In this document: positions 18,181 to 27,645 of the stretch, piece by piece
How positions within the stretch are numbered: the first letter of the stretch is position 1
Layout: each line of letters opens with the position of its first letter
Assembly (NCBI RefSeq): GCF_000010805.1
Contig: NC_012522.1
Location: 7,254,001-7,318,000 of the forward strand
DNA: 64,000 bases
Direction of reading: 5' to 3'
Source of the DNA: Rhodococcus opacus B4
GTDB lineage: Bacteria > Actinomycetota > Actinomycetes > Mycobacteriales > Mycobacteriaceae
The notes under the pieces: model-generated
The model's input: only the letters and a program-made list of their open reading frames with translations
Told to the model about the DNA's origin: nothing
Database searches by the model: none
Program-made: the position numbers and the translations under genes

Positions 18181-19692
18181 GTGTCTGATTCCGGAATGCC
18201 CGAAACCACCTCAGCGTCGAAGAAGTCTGCGGTGATTCCGACTGCCGCCACCCGTGTGATGGGTCTGGCGATCGTCGTGCTGAGCGGGCTGCAGATGATG
18301 GTGGTTCTCGACGGCACCGTCGCCAACCTGGCGCTCGCCCCGCTGCAGGCCGATCTCGGTCTCAGCGACAGCGGCCGCAACTGGGTGCTCACGTCGTACG
18401 CGCTCGCGTTCGGCGGCCTCATGCTCCTGGGCGGACGGCTCGGTGACGCGTTCGGCCGGAAGAAGATGTTCGTCGGCGGTGTCGCCCTGTTCACCGTCGC
18501 CTCGCTGCTGTGCGGCCTCGCGGTGGGCGAGTTCATGCTGATCGCGGCCCGGTTCCTGCAAGGCGTCGGCGCCGCGGTGGCATCGCCGACGGCGCTGGCC
18601 CTGGTCGCGACGACGTTCGCGGCCGGACCGGCGCGCAACCAGGCCATCGCGATTTTCGCGGCGATGACCGGCATCGGATCGATCGCGGGGCTGATCATCG
18701 GCGGCGCGCTCACCGAGGTGTCGTGGCGTCTGATCTTCCTCATCAACGTGCCCATCGGGGTCGTCATCGTGGGCTGCGCGGTCGTGGCGCTGAAGGAGAC
18801 CGCGGGCGAGCGTCTGGCGCTGGACGTTCCCGGGGCGGTCCTCGCGACGGTCGCGGCGACGGGTGTCGTGTTCGCGCTCACCGAGGGCCCGGAGCTCGGC
18901 TGGGCGAGTCCGTACGTGATCGGCGCGCTCGTTGCCGGGCTGCTGCTGTTCGGCGCGTTCCTGTACGTCGAACGGACCGCCGACAACCCGCTGCTGCCGT
19001 TCTCACTGTTCCACGACAAGAACCGGGTGGCGACGCTCGTCGCGATCTTCTTCGCCGGTGCGGTCATGTTCACGGTCGCCGCGTTCGTGGCGTTGTTCGT
19101 CCAGGACATCCTCGGTTACAGCCCTCTAGAGGCGGGCCTCGCGTTCATCCCGTTCGCGTTCGGCCTCGGCAGCGCGGCCGCGGTGGCGTCCAAGCTCGCC
19201 GTGCGGATCCAGCCCCGGTGGCTGGTGGTCGCCGGCGCCACGATCATGGTGGTCGGGCTGCTCTACGGATCGACCCTCGACAGTTCCGCCACCTATCTGG
19301 CCAACCTGTTCGTACCGGTCATCGGGATCGGGTTCGGCGTCGGACTCGCCGTGGTCCCGCTCCCGCTGTGCGCCATCGCCGGGGTGTCGGAAACGGAGAT
19401 CGGGCCGCTCGCCGCGATCGCGCAGGTGGCGCAGACACTGGGTGGGCCCCTGGCCCTCGCCGTCATCGGGGCGATGGCCACCTCGCGCACCCTGTCGCTC
19501 GGCGGCATCTCCGGCAAGGTTGCGGACATGAATCCGGCGCAACTCGAGGCACTGGGCAACGGTTACACCTTCGCCCTCGTCGGCAGCGCCGGCTGCGCCC
19601 TCATCGCCGGATTCGCGGCGCTGTTCATCCGCTTCACTCCGCAGCAGGTCGCCCAGGCGCAGGCCGCCGAGAAGGCGGCGCAACAGGCGTGA
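18181..19692 (+). CDS. efpA: Major facilitator efflux transporter, DHA2/QacA type, EfpA-like
   Basis: A 503-residue 14-helix proton-coupled exporter. The N-terminus faces the cytoplasm; motif D1-like MVVLDGTVANLAL and motif A LGGRLGDAFGRKK are intact, and motif C-like IGSIAGLIIGGALTEVSWR follows. It occupies the place of efpA (Rv2846c) directly after cysG in M. tuberculosis, and the sequence fits that family. GTG 18181 is 11 bases after the cysG stop, so it may be read through from the corrinoid operon. Substrates probably include lipophilic drugs or lipids; not determinable here. Confidence 0.87.
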   Translation: MSDSGMPETTSASKKSAVIPTAATRVMGLAIVVLSGLQMMVVLDGTVANLALAPLQADLGLSDSGRNWVLTSYALAFGGLMLLGGRLGDAFGRKKMFVGGVALFTVASLLCGLAVGEFMLIAARFLQGVGAAVASPTALALVATTFAAGPARNQAIAIFAAMTGIGSIAGLIIGGALTEVSWRLIFLINVPIGVVIVGCAVVALKETAGERLALDVPGAVLATVAATGVVFALTEGPELGWASPYVIGALVAGLLLFGAFLYVERTADNPLLPFSLFHDKNRVATLVAIFFAGAVMFTVAAFVALFVQDILGYSPLEAGLAFIPFAFGLGSAAAVASKLAVRIQPRWLVVAGATIMVVGLLYGSTLDSSATYLANLFVPVIGIGFGVGLAVVPLPLCAIAGVSETEIGPLAAIAQVAQTLGGPLALAVIGAMATSRTLSLGGISGKVADMNPAQLEALGNGYTFALVGSAGCALIAGFAALFIRFTPQQVAQAQAAEKAAQQA

Positions 19693-19735
19693 GCGTTTCG
19701 GCCCGATTGCCCGGGACCGTCGATAGCATCCGGTC

Positions 19736-20107
19736 ATGGACTACAAAATCGAGCTGATCATTCTGCCGGTGTCCGACGTGAACCGGGCCAAGGCGTTCTA
19801 CGCCGACCAGGTCGGCTTCGTCGTCGACCACGATCACCGCGTGGACGAGAATGTGCGGTTCGTCCAGCTCACCCCGCCCGGATCGGCCTGCTCGATCGCC
19901 GTCGGCGAGGGCCTGGTCGACACCCCGCCCGGCTCGGTGCACGGACTGCAGATCGTCATCGACGACGCCGACGCCGCCCACGCGGAGCTGTCGGCCCGCG
20001 GTGTGCCCGTGAGCGAGGTGCAGGATCTGGCGTGGGGGCGCTTCGTGTACTTCGCCGATCCAGACGGCAACGAGTGGGCGCTGCAGCAGCTTCCGCAACG
20101 CGGCTGA
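19736..20107 (+). CDS. VOC-family (glyoxalase/bleomycin resistance fold) protein
   Basis: A 123-residue protein with one pair of beta-alpha-beta-beta-beta modules: IILPVSDVNRAKAFYADQVGF at the start and GRFVYFADPDGNEWALQQLP at the end, the standard vicinal-oxygen-chelate pattern with potential metal ligands (Glu in GNEW). Substrate unknown; members range from lyases to antibiotic-binding proteins. ATG 19736 follows efpA by 43 bases. Confidence 0.85.
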   Translation: MDYKIELIILPVSDVNRAKAFYADQVGFVVDHDHRVDENVRFVQLTPPGSACSIAVGEGLVDTPPGSVHGLQIVIDDADAAHAELSARGVPVSEVQDLAWGRFVYFADPDGNEWALQQLPQRG

Positions 20108-20169
20108 CCCGGACGGCGGGCAGCAGGAAACGGCCCGCCCGCGAACGCCGGGCGGAGCATGATGGTCCT

Positions 20170-20922
20170 GTGGTCACGCCCACCCGCACGTTCGGCACGA
20201 CAGCAGCCGCGTTGGCCCTGCTGCTGGCTGCCGGGGCTCCGGCCACCGCCGCGTCCGCCGCGGCGGACGCACGCGTCGGTCCGCTGTTCCTGGCCGGGAC
20301 GCCGATCCACGTCTGCACCGGATCGGTACTGGACAGCACGGACGGCGACCTCGTGCTCACCGCCGCGCACTGCATCGCAGGGTCCGGCGGCGCCCTGTCG
20401 TTCGCGCCCGGATACGACCGCGGAGTCGCCCCGTTCGGACTGTGGACGGTGTCCCAGATCTACGTCGATCCCGCCTGGCTGGAGGCGCAGAACCCCCGGC
20501 ACGACTACGCCGTCCTCCGGGTGGCGCCGAGTGGAACCACCGTTCCCGCTTCCGTCGAATCGGTCGTGGGTGGTGGCTTCGAACTGGCGCCTGCCCCGGC
20601 AACCGAGACCACGGTGGCGGTCACCGGCTACCCGACGCTGGGCGACGGTCCGGTGTCGTGCACTGCCGCGACCACGTCGACGGACAGCTATCCGACGGTG
20701 GTCTGCGCCGGTCTCGGTGACGGAAGGAGTGGGGGCCCGTGGGTGGCGGGTTCGCGGGTCGTCGCGCTCGTCGGTGGCCTCGACCACGGCGGGTGCACCG
20801 ACTCGGTCTCGTACTCGCCGGCCTTCGGCGCCGCCACGCTCGACCTGCTGCGGCGCGCGGAGAGCCGCGGCACGGGCGATTCGACACCGTTCGCGCTGCC
20901 CGGCACGTGCACCCGATCCTGA
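20170..20922 (+). CDS. Secreted trypsin-like serine protease (S1 family)
   Basis: A 250-residue exported protease. The signal peptide is FGTTAAALALLLAAGAPATA, with likely cleavage after ASA near 30. The chymotrypsin-fold triad is complete: His in LTAAHCIAG, Asp in NPRHDYAVLRV and Ser in GDGRSGGPWV. Cys pairs near the His and Ser probably form disulfides. There is no propeptide of obvious length. GTG 20170 is the only start that leaves the signal peptide at the N-terminus; the upstream frame overlaps the VOC gene. Target unknown. Confidence 0.87.
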   Translation: MVTPTRTFGTTAAALALLLAAGAPATAASAAADARVGPLFLAGTPIHVCTGSVLDSTDGDLVLTAAHCIAGSGGALSFAPGYDRGVAPFGLWTVSQIYVDPAWLEAQNPRHDYAVLRVAPSGTTVPASVESVVGGGFELAPAPATETTVAVTGYPTLGDGPVSCTAATTSTDSYPTVVCAGLGDGRSGGPWVAGSRVVALVGGLDHGGCTDSVSYSPAFGAATLDLLRRAESRGTGDSTPFALPGTCTRS

Positions 20923-20933
20923 CGGGGTCCGGG

Positions 20934-21608
20934 TCAGCGGGGGGCGGGACGGTAGCGGCGCACGGGCCTGCCCGCGCCCCCGTATTCCAGCCGGACCTCC
21001 AGCCGCCCCTCGGACAGGTAGTGCTCGAGGTAGCGGCGCACACTGACCCGGGACAGTCCGGCGAGTTCGGCGCATTCGGTCGACGACAGTTCGCCCTTCG
21101 ATCGCAGGATGTCGAGCACGAGGCGGCCGGTTTCGGCGCTGAGCCCCTTCGGGAGCCGGCTCGGTTCCGGGTTCTTGCCCTTGCCCCCGAACAGGGAGTC
21201 GATCAGTGATTGGTCTGCGCCGGACTGTGATTCGAGGGCGCGGGCGCGTCGCCGGAAGTTCTCGAGTTTCTCCTGCAGCTGCGTGTAGTCGAACGGCTTG
21301 ACCAGATAGTCGGAGGCGCCGCCGTGCAGTGCGCGGCTGACGGTGTCGATCTCCCGGGCGGCGGTGATCATGATGACGCCGACGGCGTTGCCCTCGGCGC
21401 GCAGTCGCTGCAGGACGTCGAGACCGGACATGTCCGGCAGGTACACGTCCAGGAGCACGAGGTCGGGGTTTCCGGTGCGCACCGATTCGAGCGCCTCCGC
21501 GGCGGTCCGCGCCACCCCGACGGTGGTGAACCCCGGTGTCTTGTCGACGAATCGGCGGTGGATCTCCGCGACCATGAAGTCGTCGTCGACGACCAGGACC
21601 TCATACAT
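20934..21608 (-). CDS. Response regulator, CitB/DcuR type
   Basis: A 224-residue regulator. The receiver domain (1-120) has the acidic pocket VVDDDFM, phospho-acceptor Asp in LVLLDVYLPDMSG and Lys in DYLVKPFDY. A coiled linker follows, then a C-terminal winged HTH (ELSSTECAELAGLSRVSVRRYLEHY) as in CitB/DcuR/DctR. ATG 21608 is about 10 bases after a GGGA; GTG 21614 is the alternative. It follows the sensor kinase gene by about 30 bases and faces tctC, so it probably activates the carboxylate importer. Confidence 0.88.
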   Translation of the reverse strand: MYEVLVVDDDFMVAEIHRRFVDKTPGFTTVGVARTAAEALESVRTGNPDLVLLDVYLPDMSGLDVLQRLRAEGNAVGVIMITAAREIDTVSRALHGGASDYLVKPFDYTQLQEKLENFRRRARALESQSGADQSLIDSLFGGKGKNPEPSRLPKGLSAETGRLVLDILRSKGELSSTECAELAGLSRVSVRRYLEHYLSEGRLEVRLEYGGAGRPVRRYRPAPR

Positions 21609-21638
21609 CGCCACGCCGTCCCGTCATGGTCGGAGAGT

Positions 21639-23255
21639 CTAGCTACGCGGCACGTGGACGGTGAACAAGGCACCGCCGGTGCCGGGTGCGTCCGAGACGG
21701 CCGCGGACCCGCCGTGCTGGGAGCTGACGAGGCGGACCAGGGCGAGCCCGATTCCGCGGCCACCGGGTGTGCCGGGCTTCGACGTGACTCCGCGGGAGAA
21801 GATCTCCTCCCGCATCGGCTCGGGCACTCCGGGGCCGGAATCGGAGACCTCGATGAGAATGCCGTCGTCGTCGGTGATCCGGATCGAGATCCGCGCGTCC
21901 CGGCCGCCCTCGGACACGTCGACGGCGTTGTCGATGAGGTTGCCGAGCACGGTGATCACGTCGGTGGCGAGTTCGGGGTCGAGGGCGTGCAGGTGCGAAT
22001 CCGGTTCCAGTGTCAGCGACACTCCGGTCTCGGCGGCGAGCGACGTCTTCGCGATCAGCAGCGCGGCCACGGCGGGATCCGAGATACGTTGTGTGACAGC
22101 GTCACTGATTTCCGCCCGGCGGCGGGTGAGGGTGCCGACGAACTCGGTGACGGCGTCGTAGTCGCCGAGCTGTGTCAGTCCCGAAATCGTGTGCAGCTGG
22201 TTGGCGAACTCGTGGGTCTGCGCCCGGAGGGTGTCGGTGACACTCTTGTGCGACGACAGCTGGCTCTGCATCGACGCCAGTTCGGTGCTGTCGCGCATCG
22301 TGGTGACGGTGCCGATCTTGTGGCCCTGACTGGTCGCGGCGCGGCGGCTCAGGGCGAGCATCCGCGACGACGTCGACAGCACCACGTCCCGGCCGTCCTC
22401 CCCGTTGAGGAGGTACTGCCGGACGGCGGGGTCGAGCGCGACGTCGTCGACGTGCCTGCCGACGGCGTCGTCGGTGAGGTCGAGCAGTTCCTGGGCGCTG
22501 TCGTTGAGCACGGTGATCACGCCGTCGGGGTTCACCGCGACCACGCCCTCGCGGATGCTGTGCAGCAGGGCCTCGCGATGGTCGGCGAGGCTTGCGATCT
22601 CGGCGATTTCGAGCCCGCGGGTGTGGGTCTTGATCCGGCGGGACAGCAGCCACGAGCCGAGAAGCCCCAGACCGGCACCGATTCCGAGATACAGGAGCAG
22701 GCGCGCCCCCGCACTGCTGAGCAGGTCCCAGATGGACGGGTAGTCGTCGCTGACGGACACGACCGCGAGGACGTCCCCGGTGGCGGACAGTATCGGGACG
22801 TGCCCGACGATGGCGCGGCGCCCGTCGACGTCCACGTCGCCCGACCAGGCGCGTCCGGTCATCACGTCGCTGGCGCCCAGTTCGGCGGGAGCCCCGAGCC
22901 GGGTCGGATCCGAGGACACGGTGACCGCCCCGTTCGGTGCGACGATCTCGGCGAGCGTGGCGCCCGACAGGTTGACGGCGCGATCGACCTCCGGCGCCAG
23001 CACCCGTTCGACCGAGCGGTCCGACAGCTGGTCGCGGACCACCGGTGTCGACGCCACGTTCTCGGCCACCGCGATCATGCGCTGCCCCTGGAGGTCGCGG
23101 AATTCCACGGTCGACTGGTGGACCGACACCGCGGCCACCGCGAGCAGCACGACGGCGACGACGACGAGCTGGAGGAGCAGGACCTGGCCCGCGAGGCTAC
23201 GGACGCGGGGGTGAAGTGGTGACCACAATGAACTTAAGTTCCATTTCGTTCTCAT
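21639..23255 (-). CDS. Sensor histidine kinase, CitA/DcuS family
   Basis: A 538-residue membrane kinase. TM1 is about 24-44, followed by an extracytoplasmic PAS-like (CitA/DcuS) ligand domain, TM2 about 170-198, a cytoplasmic PAS domain, a Spo0B-type dimerisation helix with the phospho-His in AQTHEFANQLHTISG, and a HATPase domain (NLIDNAVDVSEGG; DSGPGVPE; GRGIGLALV). Architecture and the divergent tctCBA genes indicate sensing of extracellular citrate or another di/tricarboxylate. The gene starts 68 bases from tctC across a shared regulatory region. Confidence 0.9.
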   Translation of the reverse strand: MRTKWNLSSLWSPLHPRVRSLAGQVLLLQLVVVAVVLLAVAAVSVHQSTVEFRDLQGQRMIAVAENVASTPVVRDQLSDRSVERVLAPEVDRAVNLSGATLAEIVAPNGAVTVSSDPTRLGAPAELGASDVMTGRAWSGDVDVDGRRAIVGHVPILSATGDVLAVVSVSDDYPSIWDLLSSAGARLLLYLGIGAGLGLLGSWLLSRRIKTHTRGLEIAEIASLADHREALLHSIREGVVAVNPDGVITVLNDSAQELLDLTDDAVGRHVDDVALDPAVRQYLLNGEDGRDVVLSTSSRMLALSRRAATSQGHKIGTVTTMRDSTELASMQSQLSSHKSVTDTLRAQTHEFANQLHTISGLTQLGDYDAVTEFVGTLTRRRAEISDAVTQRISDPAVAALLIAKTSLAAETGVSLTLEPDSHLHALDPELATDVITVLGNLIDNAVDVSEGGRDARISIRITDDDGILIEVSDSGPGVPEPMREEIFSRGVTSKPGTPGGRGIGLALVRLVSSQHGGSAAVSDAPGTGGALFTVHVPRS

Positions 23256-23256
23256 A

Positions 23257-23272
23257 GGTGACGTGCATCACG
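23257..23272. promoter_or_regulatory. CRP/GlxR-like site in the citAB-tct divergent promoter
   Basis: GGTGACGTGCATCACG is a dyad with GTGA-N6-TCAC, eight of ten bases of the TGTGA-N6-TCACA consensus of cAMP-responsive CRP/GlxR regulators. It lies between the kinase start (23255) and tctC (23323). The overlapping GACGTG-CAT-CACGTC dyad (23260-23274) could instead be the response-regulator site. Confidence 0.5.
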
Positions 23273-23322
23273 TCCGAGGTTCAGTATTGCGGAAGATCAC
23301 ATTCATGGCGAAATGAGGAACG

Positions 23323-24312
23323 ATGTCGAGAACAGGTAGCGGGAGCAGGGTACGCGCGCTGCTCCTGCTCGCGCTCGTAGGCCTCCTCGTGGCCGGCTGC
23401 GGAGTCACCCGCGGCGAGGACGAGGGCCTGCACAGGGTGCGCATGATGGTTCCGAACAGTCCGGGCGGCGGCTACGACCTCACGGCGCGGACCGCGGTGA
23501 AGATCATGGAAGACGAGGACATCACCGGCCGCGTCGAGGTCTTCAACGTGATCGGCGCAGGTGGAACGGTTGCGATGGCCCGGTTGATGAACGAGGCCGG
23601 CAACGACGACCTCATGATGATGATGGGCCTCGGCGTCGTCGGCGCCGGCTACACCAACGGCTCCACCGCACGCGTCTCCGATGCCACCGCGCTGGCCAAG
23701 GTGGTCGAGGAGCAGGAGGGCATTCTCGTGCCCGCGGATTCGCCCCTGCAGACCATCGACGACTTCGTGGCGGCCTGGCGTGCGGACCCGGCGTCGATCA
23801 CCATCGGCGGCGGTTCCTCGCCGGGCGGCCCCGACCACCTGTTCCCGATGGAGACGGCGCGCGCGGTGGGAGTGGACCCGAACGCGGTGAACTACGTCTC
23901 CTACGACGGTGGCGGCGACCTGCTGACGGCCCTTCTCGGCAAGAAGATCACCGCAGGCACGTCGGGGCTCGGCGAGTACGTCGACCAGATCGAGGCCGGT
24001 CAGGTCCGGGTCCTCGCGGTGTCGGGGAACGAGCGGGTCGAGGGTGTCGACGCGCCGACGCTCACCGAGGCCGGAGTGGACCTGACCTTCACCAACTGGC
24101 GGGGCATCCTGGCGCCGCCCGGGCTGTCCGACGGCGCGAAGGCCGACATGGTCGAGGCGCTTCACAAGTTGCACGACACACCGGAATGGAAGGAGGCCCT
24201 GGTGAAGAACGGTTGGAGTGACGCCTTCATGACAGGACCGGAGTTCGAGCAGTTCCTCCGGGACCAGGACGAGCGGGTCTCGTCCACGCTGGCGGAATTG
24301 GGGCTGACATGA
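23323..24312 (+). CDS. tctC: Tripartite tricarboxylate transporter solute-binding lipoprotein
   Basis: A 329-residue extracellular receptor of a TTT system. The lipoprotein signal ends in LLVAGCG (Cys about 26). The mature protein starts MVPNSPGGGYDLTAR, the conserved TctC ligand-loop motif, and continues with VEVFNVIGAGGTVAM and GGGSSPGGPDHLFP. ATG 23323 is 68 bases from the divergent kinase gene. It overlaps tctB by 4 bases (ATGA). Ligand is likely citrate or another tricarboxylate, judged from the CitAB-like regulators. Confidence 0.92.
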   Translation: MSRTGSGSRVRALLLLALVGLLVAGCGVTRGEDEGLHRVRMMVPNSPGGGYDLTARTAVKIMEDEDITGRVEVFNVIGAGGTVAMARLMNEAGNDDLMMMMGLGVVGAGYTNGSTARVSDATALAKVVEEQEGILVPADSPLQTIDDFVAAWRADPASITIGGGSSPGGPDHLFPMETARAVGVDPNAVNYVSYDGGGDLLTALLGKKITAGTSGLGEYVDQIEAGQVRVLAVSGNERVEGVDAPTLTEAGVDLTFTNWRGILAPPGLSDGAKADMVEALHKLHDTPEWKEALVKNGWSDAFMTGPEFEQFLRDQDERVSSTLAELGLT

Positions 24313-24848
24313 CCGCGCCCGCAGAACCGTCCGCCGTCTCCGCGGACACGGCGCCGGCGCCGAAGCGGAGGGATTATGCGCAGTTCGTCGTCTGCGCGGT
24401 GATGGCGGCGGTCGGGGTGTTCCTCGTCGTCGACGCACTGTCGCTCACCGGCGGTTTCGCGAAGGTCGATCCGGTGGGCCCGCGACTGTTCCCGCTCGTC
24501 ATCGGCGGGGGACTGCTGGTGTTGTCCGTGGTGTTCGCGGTCGCGATCCTGCGCGGCTCCACCGGGGAGGCCGACAGCGGCGAGGACGTCGACCCGAACT
24601 CCCCGGGCGACTGGAAGACGGTCGGTCTGCTCGTCGGGTTGTTCGTGGTGACCATCGCGTTCGTCGACGTCCTGGGCTGGGCGATCATCGGCACAGTCCT
24701 GTTCGCCGGGGCCGCAACCATTCTCGGCAGCAGGCACTGGGTGCGCAACGTCGCCATCGGGGCCGTGCTCGGATTCGGCAGCTTCTACGCGTTCTACGTC
24801 GGGCTCGGAATACCGCTGCCCGCAGGCATTCTGGACGGAATTCTCTGA
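24309..24848 (+). CDS. tctB: Tripartite tricarboxylate transporter small membrane subunit
   Basis: A 179-residue membrane protein with four predicted helices ([80 protein letters not shown]), the TctB pattern including the GPRLFP motif after helix 1. It is coupled to tctC by an ATGA overlap and separated from tctA by 1 base. Confidence 0.9.
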   Translation: MTAPAEPSAVSADTAPAPKRRDYAQFVVCAVMAAVGVFLVVDALSLTGGFAKVDPVGPRLFPLVIGGGLLVLSVVFAVAILRGSTGEADSGEDVDPNSPGDWKTVGLLVGLFVVTIAFVDVLGWAIIGTVLFAGAATILGSRHWVRNVAIGAVLGFGSFYAFYVGLGIPLPAGILDGIL

Positions 24849-24849
24849 C

Positions 24850-26409
24850 ATGGACAATCTGAACTGGCTCCTGCAGGGGTTCGAGCAGGCAGCCACCCCC
24901 ATGAACCTGCTCTACGCCTGCATCGGCGTCCTGCTCGGCACCGCGGTCGGTGTGCTCCCGGGCATCGGACCGGCCATGACCGTCGCCCTGCTGCTCCCCG
25001 TCACCTACAACGTCAGCCCGAGCGCCGCGTTCATCATGTTCGCCGGCATCTACTACGGCGGCATGTACGGCGGGTCGACGACGTCGATCCTGCTGAACAC
25101 GCCGGGCGAGTCGTCCTCGGTGATCACGGCGATCGAAGGCAACAAGATGGCCAGAGCCGGCAGGGCCGCGCAGGCCCTGGCGACCGCCGCGATCGGGTCG
25201 TTCGTCGCCGGGTCCATCGGCACGATGCTCCTGGTGCTGTTCGCGCCTGCCGTCTCGAGTTTCGCGGTCACCCTCGGTGCGCCGTCCTACCTCGCGATCA
25301 TGCTGCTCGCCCTCGTCGCCGTCACCGCGGTCCTCGGCACCTCCAAACTCCGCGGATGCATCTCCCTGCTCCTCGGTCTCGCGATCGGGCTGGTCGGCAT
25401 CGACTTCCTCACCGGCCAGCCGCGTGCCACGTTCGGCATCCCGCAGTTGTCGGACGGGATCGACATCGTCGTCGTCGCGGTCGCCGTGTTCGCGCTCGGT
25501 GAGGCCCTCTGGGTCGCCGCGCACCTCCGCCGCAAACCGGCCGAGGTCATCCCCGTCGGCAGGCCCTGGATGGGCAAGAGCGACTGGAAGCGTTCGTGGA
25601 AGCCGTGGCTGCGGGGTACCGCCTACGGGTTCCCGTTCGGTGCGCTGCCCGCGGGCGGCGCCGAGCTGCCCACGTTCCTCTCTTACATCACCGAGAAGAA
25701 GCTGTCGAAGCACAAGGACGAATTCGGCAAGGGCGCCATCGAGGGTGTCGCAGGCCCCGAGGCCGCCAACAACGCGTCGGCCGCGGGCACACTCGTGCCG
25801 ATGCTCTCGCTGGGTCTGCCGACCAACGCCACGGCCGCGGTCATGCTGACGGCCTTCGTGTCGTACGGGATCCAGCCGGGACCGACCCTGTTCGAGAAGG
25901 AACCGCTGCTGATCTGGACGCTGATCGCCAGCCTGTTCATCGGCAATTTCCTGCTGCTGGTGCTCAACCTTCCGCTCGCGCCGCTGTGGGCGAAGCTGCT
26001 CCGCACCCCGCGCCCCTACCTGTACGCGGGCATCCTGTTCTTCGCCGCCCTGGGCGCGTTCGCCGTCAACCTCCAATGGCTCGACCTGGCGCTGCTGCTG
26101 ACGTTCGGGTTGCTGGGTCTGATGATGCGGAGGTTCGGGCTGCCGGTGCTGCCGTTGATCATCGGCGTCATCCTCGGGCCGCGCATCGAACGGCAACTGC
26201 GGCAGAGCTTGCAACTCGGCGGCGGCGACTGGGGCAGCCTGTTCACCGAGCCCGTCGCGATCATCGTCTACATCGTGATCGCCATGCTCCTCGTCGCACC
26301 CCTCGTCGCCAAGGTCGTCCGCGCGCACTACCCCGTCGCGGCACCCGATTTCCCGGACGGACCGGCCGGCGGCGACGCCACCGACACCAGAGAGAAGGCA
26401 CACGCATGA
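24850..26409 (+). CDS. tctA: Tripartite tricarboxylate transporter large permease
   Basis: A 519-residue, roughly 12-helix permease. The first TctA signature [19 protein letters not shown] is near 35-53, the block [20 protein letters not shown] follows, and the repeated half carries [20 protein letters not shown] and [13 protein letters not shown]. Solute enters with cations after delivery by TctC. The stop overlaps the ATG of the stress-protein gene by 4 bases. Confidence 0.93.
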   Translation: MDNLNWLLQGFEQAATPMNLLYACIGVLLGTAVGVLPGIGPAMTVALLLPVTYNVSPSAAFIMFAGIYYGGMYGGSTTSILLNTPGESSSVITAIEGNKMARAGRAAQALATAAIGSFVAGSIGTMLLVLFAPAVSSFAVTLGAPSYLAIMLLALVAVTAVLGTSKLRGCISLLLGLAIGLVGIDFLTGQPRATFGIPQLSDGIDIVVVAVAVFALGEALWVAAHLRRKPAEVIPVGRPWMGKSDWKRSWKPWLRGTAYGFPFGALPAGGAELPTFLSYITEKKLSKHKDEFGKGAIEGVAGPEAANNASAAGTLVPMLSLGLPTNATAAVMLTAFVSYGIQPGPTLFEKEPLLIWTLIASLFIGNFLLLVLNLPLAPLWAKLLRTPRPYLYAGILFFAALGAFAVNLQWLDLALLLTFGLLGLMMRRFGLPVLPLIIGVILGPRIERQLRQSLQLGGGDWGSLFTEPVAIIVYIVIAMLLVAPLVAKVVRAHYPVAAPDFPDGPAGGDATDTREKAHA

Positions 26410-26792
26410 TCGTCGTCGGATACACCCCCGACCAGTTCGGAGGGGCGGCCCTCGAACACGGCGTCGCGGAGGCGCAGCTGCGCGGAACGTCGCTGCTGGT
26501 GATCAACTCGTCGAAGGGCGACTCCCTCGCCGATCAGGCGTTCGCCGACAACGCGCACCTGCAGGAACTCGAAGGCAAACTGGCCGCGAGCGGGATCGAC
26601 CACGAGGTCCGGCAGATCGTCGGAGACGAGACCGTCGACGTGATCCTCGAGGCGATGACGGCGCCGAACGCGGAACTGCTCGTGATCGGCATCCGCGACC
26701 GCACCCCCGTCGGGAAACTGCTGATGGGCAGCACCGCCCAGCGCCTGCTGCTGTCCTGCCGGAAACCGGTCCTGGCCGTCAAGCCTGCCTGA
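26406..26792 (+). CDS. Universal stress protein (UspA family), coupled to tctA
   Basis: A 128-residue single-domain Usp with an adenine-nucleotide motif of the ATP-binding subgroup at the C-terminus ([21 protein letters not shown]) and a final [11 protein letters not shown] strand. The N-terminal strand [19 protein letters not shown] is typical. Its ATG overlaps the tctA stop, so it is translated with the transporter, and it may sense adenylates to tune TTT activity, as Usp proteins do for some other carriers; that role is inferred. A 40-base inverted repeat follows the stop. Confidence 0.87.
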   Translation: MIVVGYTPDQFGGAALEHGVAEAQLRGTSLLVINSSKGDSLADQAFADNAHLQELEGKLAASGIDHEVRQIVGDETVDVILEAMTAPNAELLVIGIRDRTPVGKLLMGSTAQRLLLSCRKPVLAVKPA

Positions 26793-26797
26793 GGCCC

Positions 26798-26837
26798 GTG
26801 AGTACTTATCAACCGCCCGCGGTTGACAAGTACTCAC
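26798..26837. terminator. 40-base inverted repeat, bidirectional terminator
   Basis: GTGAGTACTTATCAACCGC (26798-26816) and GCGGTTGACAAGTACTCAC (26819-26837) pair over 19 positions with one mismatch and a 2-base loop. It sits between the stops of two convergent genes (usp and yaaA), the right place for a shared terminator. There is no U-tract. The AGTACT core makes it look like a member of a dispersed intergenic palindrome family. Confidence 0.72.
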
Positions 26838-26845
26838 AGCCGGGG

Positions 26846-27589
26846 TCAGTCGGTGAGGATGATCAGCTCGCGGTCCGACGCGACCTCGACCCGGAGTCCG
26901 GCCTTCGCTGCCACCCGGGCCACCCCGCGAACGTCGTGAGGTTCGGCCCGGGACACGGTGAGCGCACGGGCCAGCAGGCCCTTGTGGTGTTTGTTGAAAT
27001 GGCTGACGACGGTGCGGGTGCCGTCCGGTTTCTCGGTGAGGACGGTGGCGATCACGGCCTCGGGGATCGGTCCGAGCTGCTGGTACGTCCCCGACCGCAG
27101 GTCGACGACGAGACCGTCGGCCTCGGCGGTGATCGCCCCGGACAGTTCCGGCTTCCACAGTGCGCGGAGGGTGCCGAGCCCGGGAAGTTTCGATCCGCCC
27201 GACAGCCGGTAGGCGGGAATCAGGTCACCGGCGCGGACCGCGCCGAACAGTGCGGACCCCATCGCCAGCCGCGACAGCGCCTTGGACTTCTGCGCCCTGG
27301 TGAACGACTTCGCGTCGAGGGCGTCGAACAGCACGCCGGTGTACCGCTCGAGCGCGGGCCGGGTGGGGGAGACCCACAGTTTGGCGTTGCGCTCGATCTC
27401 GTCGGCCTGGGTGGGGCCCAGGCCGAGCGCCAGCTGCGACGCCTCCCCGTCGGCCGCCAGCGTGACCAGCGCCTGGACCAGAATTTCGCGGGTTTCGGTG
27501 AGCTGCGGCATCGACAGCTCGGCCAGGTCGAGGGGCGCGTCGGCGCCGCCGTCGGACTTGGTTTCGGAGGGAGGAAGTAGCACCAGCAC
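26846..27589 (-). CDS. yaaA: Peroxide stress protein YaaA (DUF328)
   Basis: A 247-residue cytoplasmic protein of the YaaA/DUF328 family, which in E. coli limits free iron and oxidative DNA damage and has a DNA-binding HhH-like fold. Visible family blocks: [15 protein letters not shown] at the N-terminus, [26 protein letters not shown]-like [17 protein letters not shown] and [16 protein letters not shown] (the conserved K-x-x-K-G region). GTG 27589 is the first start; GTG 27583 is also possible. Convergent with the tct operon. Confidence 0.9.
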   Translation of the reverse strand: MLVLLPPSETKSDGGADAPLDLAELSMPQLTETREILVQALVTLAADGEASQLALGLGPTQADEIERNAKLWVSPTRPALERYTGVLFDALDAKSFTRAQKSKALSRLAMGSALFGAVRAGDLIPAYRLSGGSKLPGLGTLRALWKPELSGAITAEADGLVVDLRSGTYQQLGPIPEAVIATVLTEKPDGTRTVVSHFNKHHKGLLARALTVSRAEPHDVRGVARVAAKAGLRVEVASDRELIILTD

Positions 27590-27645
27590 GCACGAAACCC
27601 TACCGACGCGCCCGGCCTCGTCCCAGCCGACTATTCTGGTATCCC

